Below, in pieces: positions 53,028 through 60,233 of a DNA stretch of 64,000 nt. This stretch comes from Cellulophaga sp. HaHa_2_95 (lineage in GTDB: Bacteria > Bacteroidota > Bacteroidia > Flavobacteriales > Flavobacteriaceae), in contig NZ_CP058988.1 in NCBI RefSeq assembly GCF_019278565.1, positions 1,240,001 to 1,304,000 on the forward strand. Direction: 5' to 3'. The notes beneath the pieces were generated by a model. That model was not told the DNA's origin. It ran no database searches and was given only the letters and a program-made list of their open reading frames with translations. Both the position numbers and the translations under genes were made by a program. The stretch's first letter is position 1; every line of letters begins with the position of its first letter.

Positions 53028-53915
53028 TTATTTCGTACAGGTGATGATATAATAACCGAAGCTACGCATATGTAAGCCAGATAATAAAGCAAAGAAAGAT
53101 CCTTTTAAATTGTGATAGCTTTCTTTTTTTAAGTGCTTATTTTGGAATATGCTTTTTAAAGCAAAGCCAATGATAGCAAAAGGCACATGAAGTACAGAAG
53201 GGGCAACTCTAAAGGAAGCATCTTCTACTTCTACTTTAGAAAATCCTAGATCTTTTAATTCTTGAACAATCGTAGTTAGTGTTCCCAGTCTTTCCAAACT
53301 CCAGTGGTTGCATAGTTTTTGGTAGGCATATTTACCACCATGACATAGATCTTCTTCCTTAATTTTCAAAAAGGCATCTGCAATCACCAGTTTTCCATTT
53401 GGTTTTAAAATACGATACGCCTCTTTAAAAGATTGGCTGCTGTGCCCGGAGTGGCAAAAGCTTTCTATGGCGGTGGCAGCATCAAAAAAATTGGATTGGA
53501 AAGATGTGTGGTTGTAATTTTCTTTAAGGATAACTCCCTTCATTTTTTTTAGCAACTCATTCCCTTTCGCCACCTGAAAATTGGATAAGGTGACTCCAAA
53601 GGCTGTTAGTTTGTGGTGTTTTTTTAGCGCATATCGCATCGTGCCGCCCATACCACAGCCTAAATCTGCAAGTGTGTTTTTTGAATTAGAAAGGTCTAAT
53701 TTTTTAAGTACCTGATTATTCATCTCATTCAGCATGGAATCTCTTTTGAAGGGGTTGGTTTTAAAAGGGATAAAATAGCCAAAATGCATGTTATAATCAG
53801 TACTCCAAAACTTATAATCTGCCGTGGCACCATTATAAAAACGGACCATCTCCATGCTGTTTTGTGAAGTTTCGGGGGCTGTAATTTCTGTTATACTTAG
53901 TAGCGTAGTTTCCAT
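53028..53915 (-). CDS. SAM-dependent methyltransferase, cyclopropane/sterol-methyltransferase-like
   Basis: A 295-residue class I methyltransferase. FYNGATADYKFWSTDYNMHFGYF (about 27-49) and DLGCGMGGTMRYALKK (about 84-99) resemble the sterol/tocopherol/mycolic-acid methyltransferase group. The C-terminal half is hydrophobic and may associate with the membrane. A lipid substrate is therefore likely. It is 7 bases before the TIGR01777-family gene and shares the operon of the GbsR/MarR-type regulator. Confidence 0.85.
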   Translation of the reverse strand: METTLLSITEITAPETSQNSMEMVRFYNGATADYKFWSTDYNMHFGYFIPFKTNPFKRDSMLNEMNNQVLKKLDLSNSKNTLADLGCGMGGTMRYALKKHHKLTAFGVTLSNFQVAKGNELLKKMKGVILKENYNHTSFQSNFFDAATAIESFCHSGHSSQSFKEAYRILKPNGKLVIADAFLKIKEEDLCHGGKYAYQKLCNHWSLERLGTLTTIVQELKDLGFSKVEVEDASFRVAPSVLHVPFAIIGFALKSIFQNKHLKKESYHNLKGSFFALLSGLHMRSFGYYIITCTK

Positions 53916-53925
53916 AGAGGTGCTT

Positions 53926-54366
53926 TTAAAGATTAAAAAATTGAATACAGTTGATGATTAGTAACCAAGTAAATACGACAGCAAAAAGCGTGAAGAGGCC
54001 GTTCATGAAATACCCACCAATTCTAAAGAGTGCTTTTTTAGGAATTTCATACATAGGATAGTACGCAACTTGCGTGGCTACTTTTCCGATCCAATAGGCG
54101 GCTATTAATCCCGTAATAGCAATAGCAAGTTTACTGCCATTCTGTAATTCTGCGGTCAATAAAATAGCCATTAACCCAAAAGAAAAGTTTAAGCCTTGAA
54201 TATACCTGCCATAGGTTTTTGCTATTTCTTGGTTTAGGGGTTTTAATTGTTTTACATCCGTATACCAATCAAAAACTCTATGGCGTATGTAAGGGTAAAT
54301 TAATGCGGTAAATATTTGGCCTAAGCCTCCAATGATAATGAGCCAATTTGGAACGTTATATTTCAT
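53926..54366 (-). CDS. Four-span membrane protein of unknown function
   Basis: A 146-residue protein with four hydrophobic segments (about 6-24, 53-71, 77-97 and 120-142) and a charged loop after the first. No motif or family was recognised. It is 10 bases before the methyltransferase start on the same strand. A perfect palindrome (54383-54404) lies 17 bases upstream of its ATG. Confidence 0.7.
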   Translation of the reverse strand: MKYNVPNWLIIIGGLGQIFTALIYPYIRHRVFDWYTDVKQLKPLNQEIAKTYGRYIQGLNFSFGLMAILLTAELQNGSKLAIAITGLIAAYWIGKVATQVAYYPMYEIPKKALFRIGGYFMNGLFTLFAVVFTWLLIINCIQFFNL

Positions 54367-54382
54367 AATTTATATATTTAGA

Positions 54383-54404
54383 ACTTTCAGAAAATACTGA
54401 AAGT
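54383..54404. promoter_or_regulatory. Operator-like palindrome before the four-span membrane protein
   Basis: ACTTTCAG-AAAATA-CTGAAAGT, a perfect 8-bp inverted repeat and an instance of ACTTTCA-N8-TGAAAGT. It is embedded in a roughly 50-base sequence nearly identical to the intergenic region at 54807-54858. It lies inside the operon, so it may be an operator for an internal promoter or, as RNA, a hairpin. Confidence 0.55.
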
Positions 54405-54419
54405 ATAATTTAAATTTTT

Positions 54420-54806
54420 TTACTTAAGGTTTTCAGTAGCATCTTCGGTTTTAGAGCTGGTTAAAACGAGCATTTCGTTTTTTAGTGTTTTTGTGATGTA
54501 TACAAAGTAGGCCGCTAAAGCCATAGGAATTACAGCTAAATAGATCCATATTAAAAGCTCGTCAGGATTTAAATTGCTGTTGGAAAAAATAAGGAGTAAG
54601 AGGAGGTAGGGAATGACGTAAGACCAATACGTTCGAATAGCTTTATGAACTAAGCCATTTTTATTCATTTGATAGGTGAGATACAGGGCAATTAGTACCT
54701 GTAGTATTCCTAAAATAAATTGAGCTATTAATCCACCGAAAATGGTAATGTAAAGTAGGACTGTTATGGTAAAACTCCAGGTATTTACGGTGTGTAATAT
54801 TTTCAT
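54420..54806 (-). CDS. Four-span membrane protein of unknown function
   Basis: A 128-residue hydrophobic protein with about four membrane segments (TITVLLYITIFGGLIAQFIL, ILQVLIALYLTYQM, YVIPYLLLLLIF, LIWIYLAVIPMALAAYF) and a charged cytoplasmic tail. It is unrelated in sequence to the next gene. No family was recognised. Its upstream palindrome lies 17 bases before the ATG, as in its neighbour. Confidence 0.7.
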   Translation of the reverse strand: MKILHTVNTWSFTITVLLYITIFGGLIAQFILGILQVLIALYLTYQMNKNGLVHKAIRTYWSYVIPYLLLLLIFSNSNLNPDELLIWIYLAVIPMALAAYFVYITKTLKNEMLVLTSSKTEDATENLK

Positions 54807-54822
54807 AATTTATATATTTAGA

Positions 54823-54844
54823 ACTTTCAAAAAATACTGAAAGT
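54823..54844. promoter_or_regulatory. Operator-like palindrome before the second membrane protein
   Basis: ACTTTCA-N8-TGAAAGT, the same half-sites and spacing as at 54383-54404 and 55389-55410. Flanks on both sides (TTTCATAATTTATATATTTA and AAATTAAATTTTTT-like) are shared with the first internal copy. Confidence 0.55.
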
Positions 54845-54858
54845 TTAAATTAAATTTT

Positions 54859-55362
54859 TTATTTAAAAATTTTGAATATTGATTTTGTTAACCAGTTTTG
54901 ATTTTGGTTCACTAATTTGTTCAACATCATATCGGCAGTATCGGCCAAATCATGCAAAGCCTTAGTTTGTTTAATCAACTCTCTAGTTTTTTCAGTACCG
55001 TCATCTTTAATCGTAGAAACTTCTTTAAGTGTTTTTATAACAGGTTGAATTTCTCTGCGGCTACGTTCTTTGGCAATAACTCGGGCCAATTCTTGTACAT
55101 CTTTCTCTGTCGTAAAATATTCTTTACGCTCCCCAGGTACCAGCTCTTTGGTAACAATACCCCAATCTATCAACTGGCGTACATTCATGCTTGTATTGCC
55201 TCTAGAAATCTGAAGCTCTTCCATGATCTCTTCTGTAGACAAGGGTTTAGTAGCTATAAAAAGCAAGGCTTGTATCTGTGCCATGGCTTTATTAATACCC
55301 CATAGCGTACCTAAACTACCCCATGTACTAATGAATTTATCTTTTGCCTCTTTGTATTCCAT
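54859..55362 (-). CDS. GbsR/MarR-type winged-helix transcriptional regulator
   Basis: A 167-residue DNA-binding protein. The N-terminus EYKEAKDKFISTWGSLGTLWGINKAMAQ and the wHTH (IMEELQISRGNTSMNVRQLIDWGIVTKELVPGERKEYF) match the GbsR branch of the MarR family. A C-terminal helical domain (about 95-160) is for dimerisation. Its own promoter is overlapped by an ACTTTCA-N8-TGAAAGT palindrome, and the same palindrome recurs in the operon, which supports autoregulation by this protein. The inducer is unknown. Confidence 0.88.
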   Translation of the reverse strand: MEYKEAKDKFISTWGSLGTLWGINKAMAQIQALLFIATKPLSTEEIMEELQISRGNTSMNVRQLIDWGIVTKELVPGERKEYFTTEKDVQELARVIAKERSRREIQPVIKTLKEVSTIKDDGTEKTRELIKQTKALHDLADTADMMLNKLVNQNQNWLTKSIFKIFK

Positions 55363-55366
55363 GAAG

Positions 55367-55396
55367 CAAAGATATACATTATTTTTAAACTTTCAA
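55367..55396 (-). promoter_or_regulatory. Promoter of the GbsR/MarR-type regulator operon
   Basis: On the minus strand, TTG (55396-55394) and TATCTTTG (55374-55367) are exactly 19 bases apart, and the start codon begins only 4 bases after the -7 box. Transcription probably begins at or next to the ATG. The -33 TTG lies inside the palindrome at 55389-55410. Confidence 0.65.
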
Positions 55397-55410
55397 TAAT
55401 TTGTGAAAGT
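55389..55410. promoter_or_regulatory. Autoregulatory operator of the GbsR/MarR-type regulator
   Basis: AAACTTTCA (55387-55395), an 8-base spacer, then TGAAAGTTT (55404-55412). It covers the -33 element, so a bound dimer would block RNA polymerase. It is the same site as the two internal copies in the operon. Confidence 0.65.
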
Positions 55411-55578
55411 TTATTTATAGAAAGGCTATTTACGGTATTATAAGGTGGTTATGTACTAATTCGTAAGCTTAGGTCGTTCTATTTTAGAATTTAATAGCGA
55501 ATATCCCTTAAAACAGGGTATTGTAGTCAAAAACAAGCTGTTAACTTGCATTTCATTAAAAGTAACGAACCAAACAAC

Positions 55579-55788
55579 ATGTCAAATCCTTTTAAGAAAA
55601 TAACAACAAATGCAGAGACTTCTAAAAGTGCCATGCATACGCGAGGGCAACAAACCGAAACGAGTACAAGTTCTGAGAGTTGTAAAACTTGTGGCGCACC
55701 ACGGCCAAAAAAAACAAATTTGGTAACCTGTGATTATTGTAGGCAACCTTTTATGGCACATGTTAATTTTTTTAAAGAAGACTCTTAG
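55579..55788 (+). CDS. Small zinc-ribbon protein
   Basis: The start is the ATG at 55579 (MSNPFKKITTN); a TTG in frame at 55546 adds only a short unlikely peptide. The 69-residue product has a disordered Ser/Thr-rich N-terminus and a zinc-ribbon, CKTCGAPRPKKTNLVTCDYC (CxxC...CxxC), at about 35-54. It is 3 bases before the next gene. As in other small zinc-ribbon proteins, its function is unknown; it opens the SPFH operon. Confidence 0.7.
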   Translation: MSNPFKKITTNAETSKSAMHTRGQQTETSTSSESCKTCGAPRPKKTNLVTCDYCRQPFMAHVNFFKEDS

Positions 55789-55791
55789 ACT

Positions 55792-56568
55792 ATGGCAAGC
55801 AAAGAAGAACTAATACAACGTTGGGATTCCTTTTTACAAAAAATAGAAGTCCGCTTTAATGAATCTTTAGGGCATGCAGAAGAAGCCTGTCATGAGCAAT
55901 TAGTAGCGACCAATTATGAATATGACACGGTGATGCGTTCTTGGAGCGGTATGAAAGCACAAGTACATGTATTGATAGAGAAAATTGATGAGGTATGGGA
56001 CGGAAAAGTAGCGCCAGAAATGGAAGCCTTGGGCGATTTTGCGCAGGACGAAGGAAATAAAGCTTATGATTTAAGCCATAAGCTGCTATATTCTTTGGAA
56101 GATTTTCAACGAAAATTAGAAGGAGAACTTTCGCAAAAATTTTATGATCATGCCATACAAGTCGCTAATAAAAAAGCATCCTGTAGCCAGTGTAATGCCG
56201 ATTTAGAGATTAAAAAAGACATTTTCAGGGCACAATATATTTCTTGCACATTTTGTAATACGGTAAATACAATTGCCCCAGAGACTAAGTTTATAAAAAT
56301 AGGTTGGGGTATTGTAGATCATATAGCGGCATTGAAAACTACACCTCAATATAAGGCCATGACTGCAGCAGAAGAAGCTATTAGGGCCTATAGAGGCAAA
56401 GCACCCGAATCTTTTTGGACAGATTATTACAAGGTTTACAACACCTATTGGAGTGCCTATTTTACAGAACGGATGGCTTTGAATACAGATTTGAAAAAAA
56501 GGTATGATTCAGACATGGCACGGAAACATAAAGAATTTGAAAATTTTAAAGAAATACAAACCAAATAA
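55792..56568 (+). CDS. Helical protein with C-terminal zinc ribbon
   Basis: A 258-residue soluble protein, mostly charged and helical (coiled-coil tendency at about 5-45 and 105-125). It carries a zinc-ribbon-like set of cysteines: C131-x2-C134 and C152-x2-C155 (CSQC ... CTFC). No family was recognised. It belongs to a six-gene operon with an SPFH protein. The helices and zinc site suggest a scaffold or regulator role, but this is inference. Confidence 0.65.
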   Translation: MASKEELIQRWDSFLQKIEVRFNESLGHAEEACHEQLVATNYEYDTVMRSWSGMKAQVHVLIEKIDEVWDGKVAPEMEALGDFAQDEGNKAYDLSHKLLYSLEDFQRKLEGELSQKFYDHAIQVANKKASCSQCNADLEIKKDIFRAQYISCTFCNTVNTIAPETKFIKIGWGIVDHIAALKTTPQYKAMTAAEEAIRAYRGKAPESFWTDYYKVYNTYWSAYFTERMALNTDLKKRYDSDMARKHKEFENFKEIQTK

Positions 56569-56579
56569 ATACTAAAATT

Positions 56580-57143
56580 ATGGAAGCAATAAATGGAGTA
56601 ACTTTTGAAGATTGGGGTGCCGCCAGTGGTAATATCGCTATGGGAATGAGCGCCGAAGAGGTCTGTGAAATATTAGGAATTGAACTTCCTGTATGGCAAA
56701 AGACAAATGAAGAGTGGGGTGGCAAATTAGGCGATTTAATGGCGCAGGATATGTCTATTGCTACTACCTATGGTGGGTATTTTACCAATCCGAAAGTAGG
56801 GAAGTTTGCAGGGGTAAATTCAGCCGTACCTTCGTTAGCATCGCTCTTAGAAAAAGTGCCAGATTTTGACGCCTACCAGAAAATATTCAACCATCAGTCG
56901 GCAGCCTCTGAGCATGGTCATGATCCTGTCTCTGCCTTAGAGCAATATGGTTTTAATCTGCAAGAATGGTCACAGATAAGCATGCATTATTCTACGTGGT
57001 CTAATGAGTATTTAAACCCTAACGGTGCGGAATATGAACAACGATTCAGAGAAATATCTGCTATTATGGATAAGTGGAGTCAGTACTGGAAAGAAAACTT
57101 TAAAGAGGATGCTGTTGATTTAGGTGGCGATATTGATTTTTAA
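56580..57143 (+). CDS. Conserved helical protein of the SPFH operon (DUF6620-like)
   Basis: A 187-residue soluble protein with an opening EAINGVTFEDWGAASGNIAM and a repeated tryptophan/aspartate-rich pattern (ELPVWQKTNEEWGGKL, NLQEWSQISMHYSTW, MDKWSQYWKENF). It resembles the family I recall as DUF6620; this should be checked against Pfam. No catalytic motif is visible. It is 20 bases before the SPFH gene and probably forms a complex with the other products. Confidence 0.55.
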   Translation: MEAINGVTFEDWGAASGNIAMGMSAEEVCEILGIELPVWQKTNEEWGGKLGDLMAQDMSIATTYGGYFTNPKVGKFAGVNSAVPSLASLLEKVPDFDAYQKIFNHQSAASEHGHDPVSALEQYGFNLQEWSQISMHYSTWSNEYLNPNGAEYEQRFREISAIMDKWSQYWKENFKEDAVDLGGDIDF

Positions 57144-57163
57144 ACACGAATAAAACAACAAGT

Positions 57164-58150
57164 ATGGATTTTAAAAAGCAAATGCGTTCAGTTATTCAAT
57201 GGGAAGATCCCAAAGATTACCAACTGTTTTTCAAATTTACCGATAGGGGTGATGAGCTAAAAAATGCCTCTAAATTAATTCTACAACCGGGACAAGGGTG
57301 TATTTTTACCTACGAAGGTAAAATTGAAGGATTTTTTGAAACGGAAGGTATTTACGATTTAAAAACATCGAATACTCCTTTTTGGACCACCATTAAAAAG
57401 TTTATGAACGCTTTTGAAAGTGAACATAAAACAGGGCTTTGGTTTTACAGAAAGGCGGAGTTATTAAATGTACGTTGGGGAACAAGAATTCCTATCACCT
57501 ATAATGATCCGGTCTATAGTTTTCCTGTAAAACTTAGAGCTTATGGTAATTATTCTCTGCGGATTACCAATGCAAAAGAATTTTTTATCAACATTTTAGC
57601 GGGCCAGACAGATTATTTTGTAGACCAATTGCAAGAAGTATTTCTATCGCGTATTACACAGCCCATTTCATCTTACTTAGCCAATGCTAAGTTCTCTTAC
57701 GCAGAAATAGATGGACATATAGAAACCATTGCGCAGCAGGCACAACTAAAAACAACTGAAATCTTTGAAAAGCTAGGCTTTCAATTAACAGATTTTAGAA
57801 TAGAAGGCACTTCGTTTGATCCAGAGACCAACAAACGGATTAGTGAAATTAGTGATGTACAAGCCGATGTTAATGCGGCAAGCATAGCGGGAATAGATTT
57901 TGCCGAACTACAAAGGTTGCGAGCCATGCGTGATGTTGCCAAGAATGAGGGAATGGCAGGAGCTAGTATGGGAATGCTTACCGGTATGGAAATGGGAAAA
58001 GCAATGAGTGGTACTACTGCTGCTCCGCAAGAAGCGCCTAAAAATAATATCAAAATAAAGCTTAAAGAACTCAAGGAACTTTTTGAAGAAGACTTAATTT
58101 CACAAGAAGAGTTTCAAGCTAAAAAGCAACAATTATTAGATCAATTATAA
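57164..58150 (+). CDS. SPFH-domain protein with C-terminal SHOCT-type tail
   Basis: A 328-residue protein. The SPFH (band 7) region is at about 30-230, with VKLRAYGNYSLRITNAKEFF and IDGHIETIAQQAQLKTTEIFEKLGFQLTDFRIE as the core. A short Gly/Met-rich segment (about 258-285) follows. The tail IKIKLKELKELFEEDLISQEE is a SHOCT-like helix pair. It resembles the YdjI-like SPFH proteins that are linked to membrane stress. No N-terminal membrane span is seen, so it may associate with membranes through the SPFH surface or partners. It is the central gene of the operon. Confidence 0.85.
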   Translation: MDFKKQMRSVIQWEDPKDYQLFFKFTDRGDELKNASKLILQPGQGCIFTYEGKIEGFFETEGIYDLKTSNTPFWTTIKKFMNAFESEHKTGLWFYRKAELLNVRWGTRIPITYNDPVYSFPVKLRAYGNYSLRITNAKEFFINILAGQTDYFVDQLQEVFLSRITQPISSYLANAKFSYAEIDGHIETIAQQAQLKTTEIFEKLGFQLTDFRIEGTSFDPETNKRISEISDVQADVNAASIAGIDFAELQRLRAMRDVAKNEGMAGASMGMLTGMEMGKAMSGTTAAPQEAPKNNIKIKLKELKELFEEDLISQEEFQAKKQQLLDQL

Positions 58151-58154
58151 ACAG

Positions 58155-58775
58155 ATGAAACAACTATTCTTATTTCTTTTTATCACACCTTTTGCTATGG
58201 CACAAGCTACTTTTGTTCCTGTAGAAAAAGAGCGTTTAGATACTTGGCTTACAGAAGCCAAAGAAAATGGTGAGGTAGACACAAAACAGTTGGAAAAATT
58301 AGATGCAGAATATGCAGATGTTTTAACAACACCTGCGAGTACCAATCGCATTTTTGATTATGGACGTATTCTTACTATAGCATTACAACCTGGTTTGGCA
58401 TCGGCGAGTGAAAAAGAACTTTCTGGTGCAGGTCAAAAAATTGTTGACGAGGCAGAGAAGGCATACCGAAATGCCATTAGCAATTGCGATTGCCATGGCC
58501 GTGCAAATATTATGTTGGGTCTGTTATATAATCAACAAGGTAAATATTATATCTCTGAACCTTATTTAGAAAAAGGCTTGGAATTAGAAGAAGGTGGGGA
58601 AGACTGGATGATTGCCGCTAATCAATATCTATTAGCGGGTGCCTATACCTATAATACCGCTGAAGAAAAATATGTAAAGGTGTATGAGCTTTTTAAAAAA
58701 TATGCTAAAACGGTCTCCAAAGATGCCGCCTATTATCAAAAAATGGCGGGTTTATATGTGAGCTATTATGAATAA
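58155..58775 (+). CDS. Secreted protein with helical repeats (TPR-like)
   Basis: A 206-residue protein with a signal peptide ending at MAQ (residue 17). The remaining sequence is mostly helical; ANIMLGLLYNQQGKYYISEPYLEKGLEL reads as a TPR-like repeat pair. It is probably periplasmic. It is 4 bases after the SPFH gene and overlaps the first possible ATG of the next gene. Confidence 0.7.
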   Translation: MKQLFLFLFITPFAMAQATFVPVEKERLDTWLTEAKENGEVDTKQLEKLDAEYADVLTTPASTNRIFDYGRILTIALQPGLASASEKELSGAGQKIVDEAEKAYRNAISNCDCHGRANIMLGLLYNQQGKYYISEPYLEKGLELEEGGEDWMIAANQYLLAGAYTYNTAEEKYVKVYELFKKYAKTVSKDAAYYQKMAGLYVSYYE

Positions 58776-58791
58776 TCAACAACAACCAAGG

Positions 58792-59667
58792 ATGAACTCA
58801 TTTAAGAAAACACTTTTTGTGTGTGGTATTTTTGCAGCATTAACCTCCTGCAATTTTAATAAATCGGTCCGTAAAGATTTTGTAACAGGAATTACCACCA
58901 AAGGAGATGGCCTCTCTGCAGAAAAGGTATATGTTACTATTAATGATGAAAAAGTGAGTGATAACGAGTTCTTCTACGGCCAGAATATCTACACCATCTT
59001 TGAAAACATGAGTGGTTTTAAGGTGGAAAACAATAGGTATCATCCACAAATGGAAGTGGTATTAGTCTCTAAAGCAGGAGATACCATTATGCATGAAGCT
59101 AATTTATTCCAACAAAATCCGGGTTTTGGTGCTGAGATGAAAACCTTACAAGGCAATATACTTTTGGCTAGGCCTATTTATTCTTCAGAAGACTATACGT
59201 TACATTATAAGATCTCGGATGAGCATGGTGAGGGGGTATTTAATTCTACCCTTCAGTTTGATCTTCTTCATGATCCGGCTATAAAGGTGAATAAAAAGGG
59301 ATTAGATTACAAAGAAGGCTATTTATTGTCTTTGACCAAAAATGCGGTTATCACAGATAGTAAAGTAGCTTTCGAGGAACTTATTTTGATGGATTTTCAG
59401 GATGTGTCTGGATATACTAGAGTAGATGGCGCTGTAGCATTAGGTTTAAAAATTAAAGTTACCGATGCTAATGATACAATGATTCTAAATATGGAAGATG
59501 TATTTGGCGAGAGTACACTTAGTGAAGAACAAATAAAAAGTGGCTTAGGGGCGCAGCTCAAAATTACGAAAGGCGCATTGAAAAACCCCGTTACTTTTAA
59601 AGTAACTATTTGGGATAAAAATAGCAATGCTCGTTTAGAGGCAGAAACAGAACTGATTGTTGAGTAG
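58792..59667 (+). CDS. Lipoprotein of unknown function
   Basis: A 291-residue lipoprotein. The ATG at 58792 (MNSFKKTLFVCGIF) is preferred: it gives a compact signal peptide with lipobox LTSC (Cys20). An in-frame ATG at 58768 overlaps the preceding stop and adds a polar QQQ stretch. The body is beta-rich with acidic loops and no recognisable domain. It is the last gene of the operon and may be its envelope-exposed component. Confidence 0.65.
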   Translation: MNSFKKTLFVCGIFAALTSCNFNKSVRKDFVTGITTKGDGLSAEKVYVTINDEKVSDNEFFYGQNIYTIFENMSGFKVENNRYHPQMEVVLVSKAGDTIMHEANLFQQNPGFGAEMKTLQGNILLARPIYSSEDYTLHYKISDEHGEGVFNSTLQFDLLHDPAIKVNKKGLDYKEGYLLSLTKNAVITDSKVAFEELILMDFQDVSGYTRVDGAVALGLKIKVTDANDTMILNMEDVFGESTLSEEQIKSGLGAQLKITKGALKNPVTFKVTIWDKNSNARLEAETELIVE

Positions 59668-59715
59668 GTTGGGTTTTATTTCAACTAACCGCTGAGGTCC
59701 TTGCAAGAGGGCTGT

Positions 59716-59840
59716 CACTTCGAGTGAATTATTTTGGAGCGTTAGTGGAAGAATAATTAGTATCGAGAAGCTTTCTGTGCTTTAAAAAGTTCTCGATACA
59801 AGGCTTGTTTCGTTGCACTACTCAATCGCCACTCGAACGG
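59716..59840. repeat. REP-like nested inverted repeat
   Basis: The sequence contains nested inverted pairs: an outer TTCGAGTG (59719-59726) with CACTCGAA (59830-59837), and an inner GTATCGAGAA (59760-59769) with TTCTCGATAC (59790-59799). Such TCGAGAA/TTCTCGA elements recur in many Flavobacteriaceae intergenic regions. It lies in the gap between the lipoprotein gene and the convergent DUF3037 gene and could end both transcripts. Only this copy is seen in the window. Confidence 0.6.
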
Positions 59841-59849
59841 ACTATACCG

Positions 59850-60233
59850 CTACAGCACACAATCTTTAAAAATGGTCTCTAATTCTTGTTCAGGATCTGC
59901 GGTTAAACCAGAGTGGGTTATAGAACTTTGGATGATGGTACTACGGGAGGCGGTTAACCAACGGAACCGATCCGTGATATCTAATTTTCCTATAGCGCCA
60001 CCAGTAGCTTCGCCTTTACAGACCAAATCCCATCCTTTTAAATAGGCGTTCAGCGCTTCAAAATCTTTCTCGCATACAAAACTGCCTAGTTTGTTCTGGT
60101 CTATACGGTATTTCATCTTTAAGAACTTTTTAGGTCTAGAAAATACAATGACGCCCACGTTAAAAAATTCTTCGCGCTCTACTTTGGGTACGATGCGTAT
60201 TATGGCATACTCATACTTCGCTCTATCTTGCAT
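59850..60233 (-). CDS. DUF3037-family protein
   Basis: A 127-residue protein that begins ARYEYAIIRIVPKVEREEFFNVGVIVFS and contains RFRWLTASRSTIIQ (about 89-102), the hallmark of DUF3037. Its start overlaps the end of the HipA-like kinase gene by 11 bases, and the two families are found together in many bacteria. No function is known. Confidence 0.85.
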   Translation of the reverse strand: MQDRAKYEYAIIRIVPKVEREEFFNVGVIVFSRPKKFLKMKYRIDQNKLGSFVCEKDFEALNAYLKGWDLVCKGEATGGAIGKLDITDRFRWLTASRSTIIQSSITHSGLTADPEQELETIFKDCVL

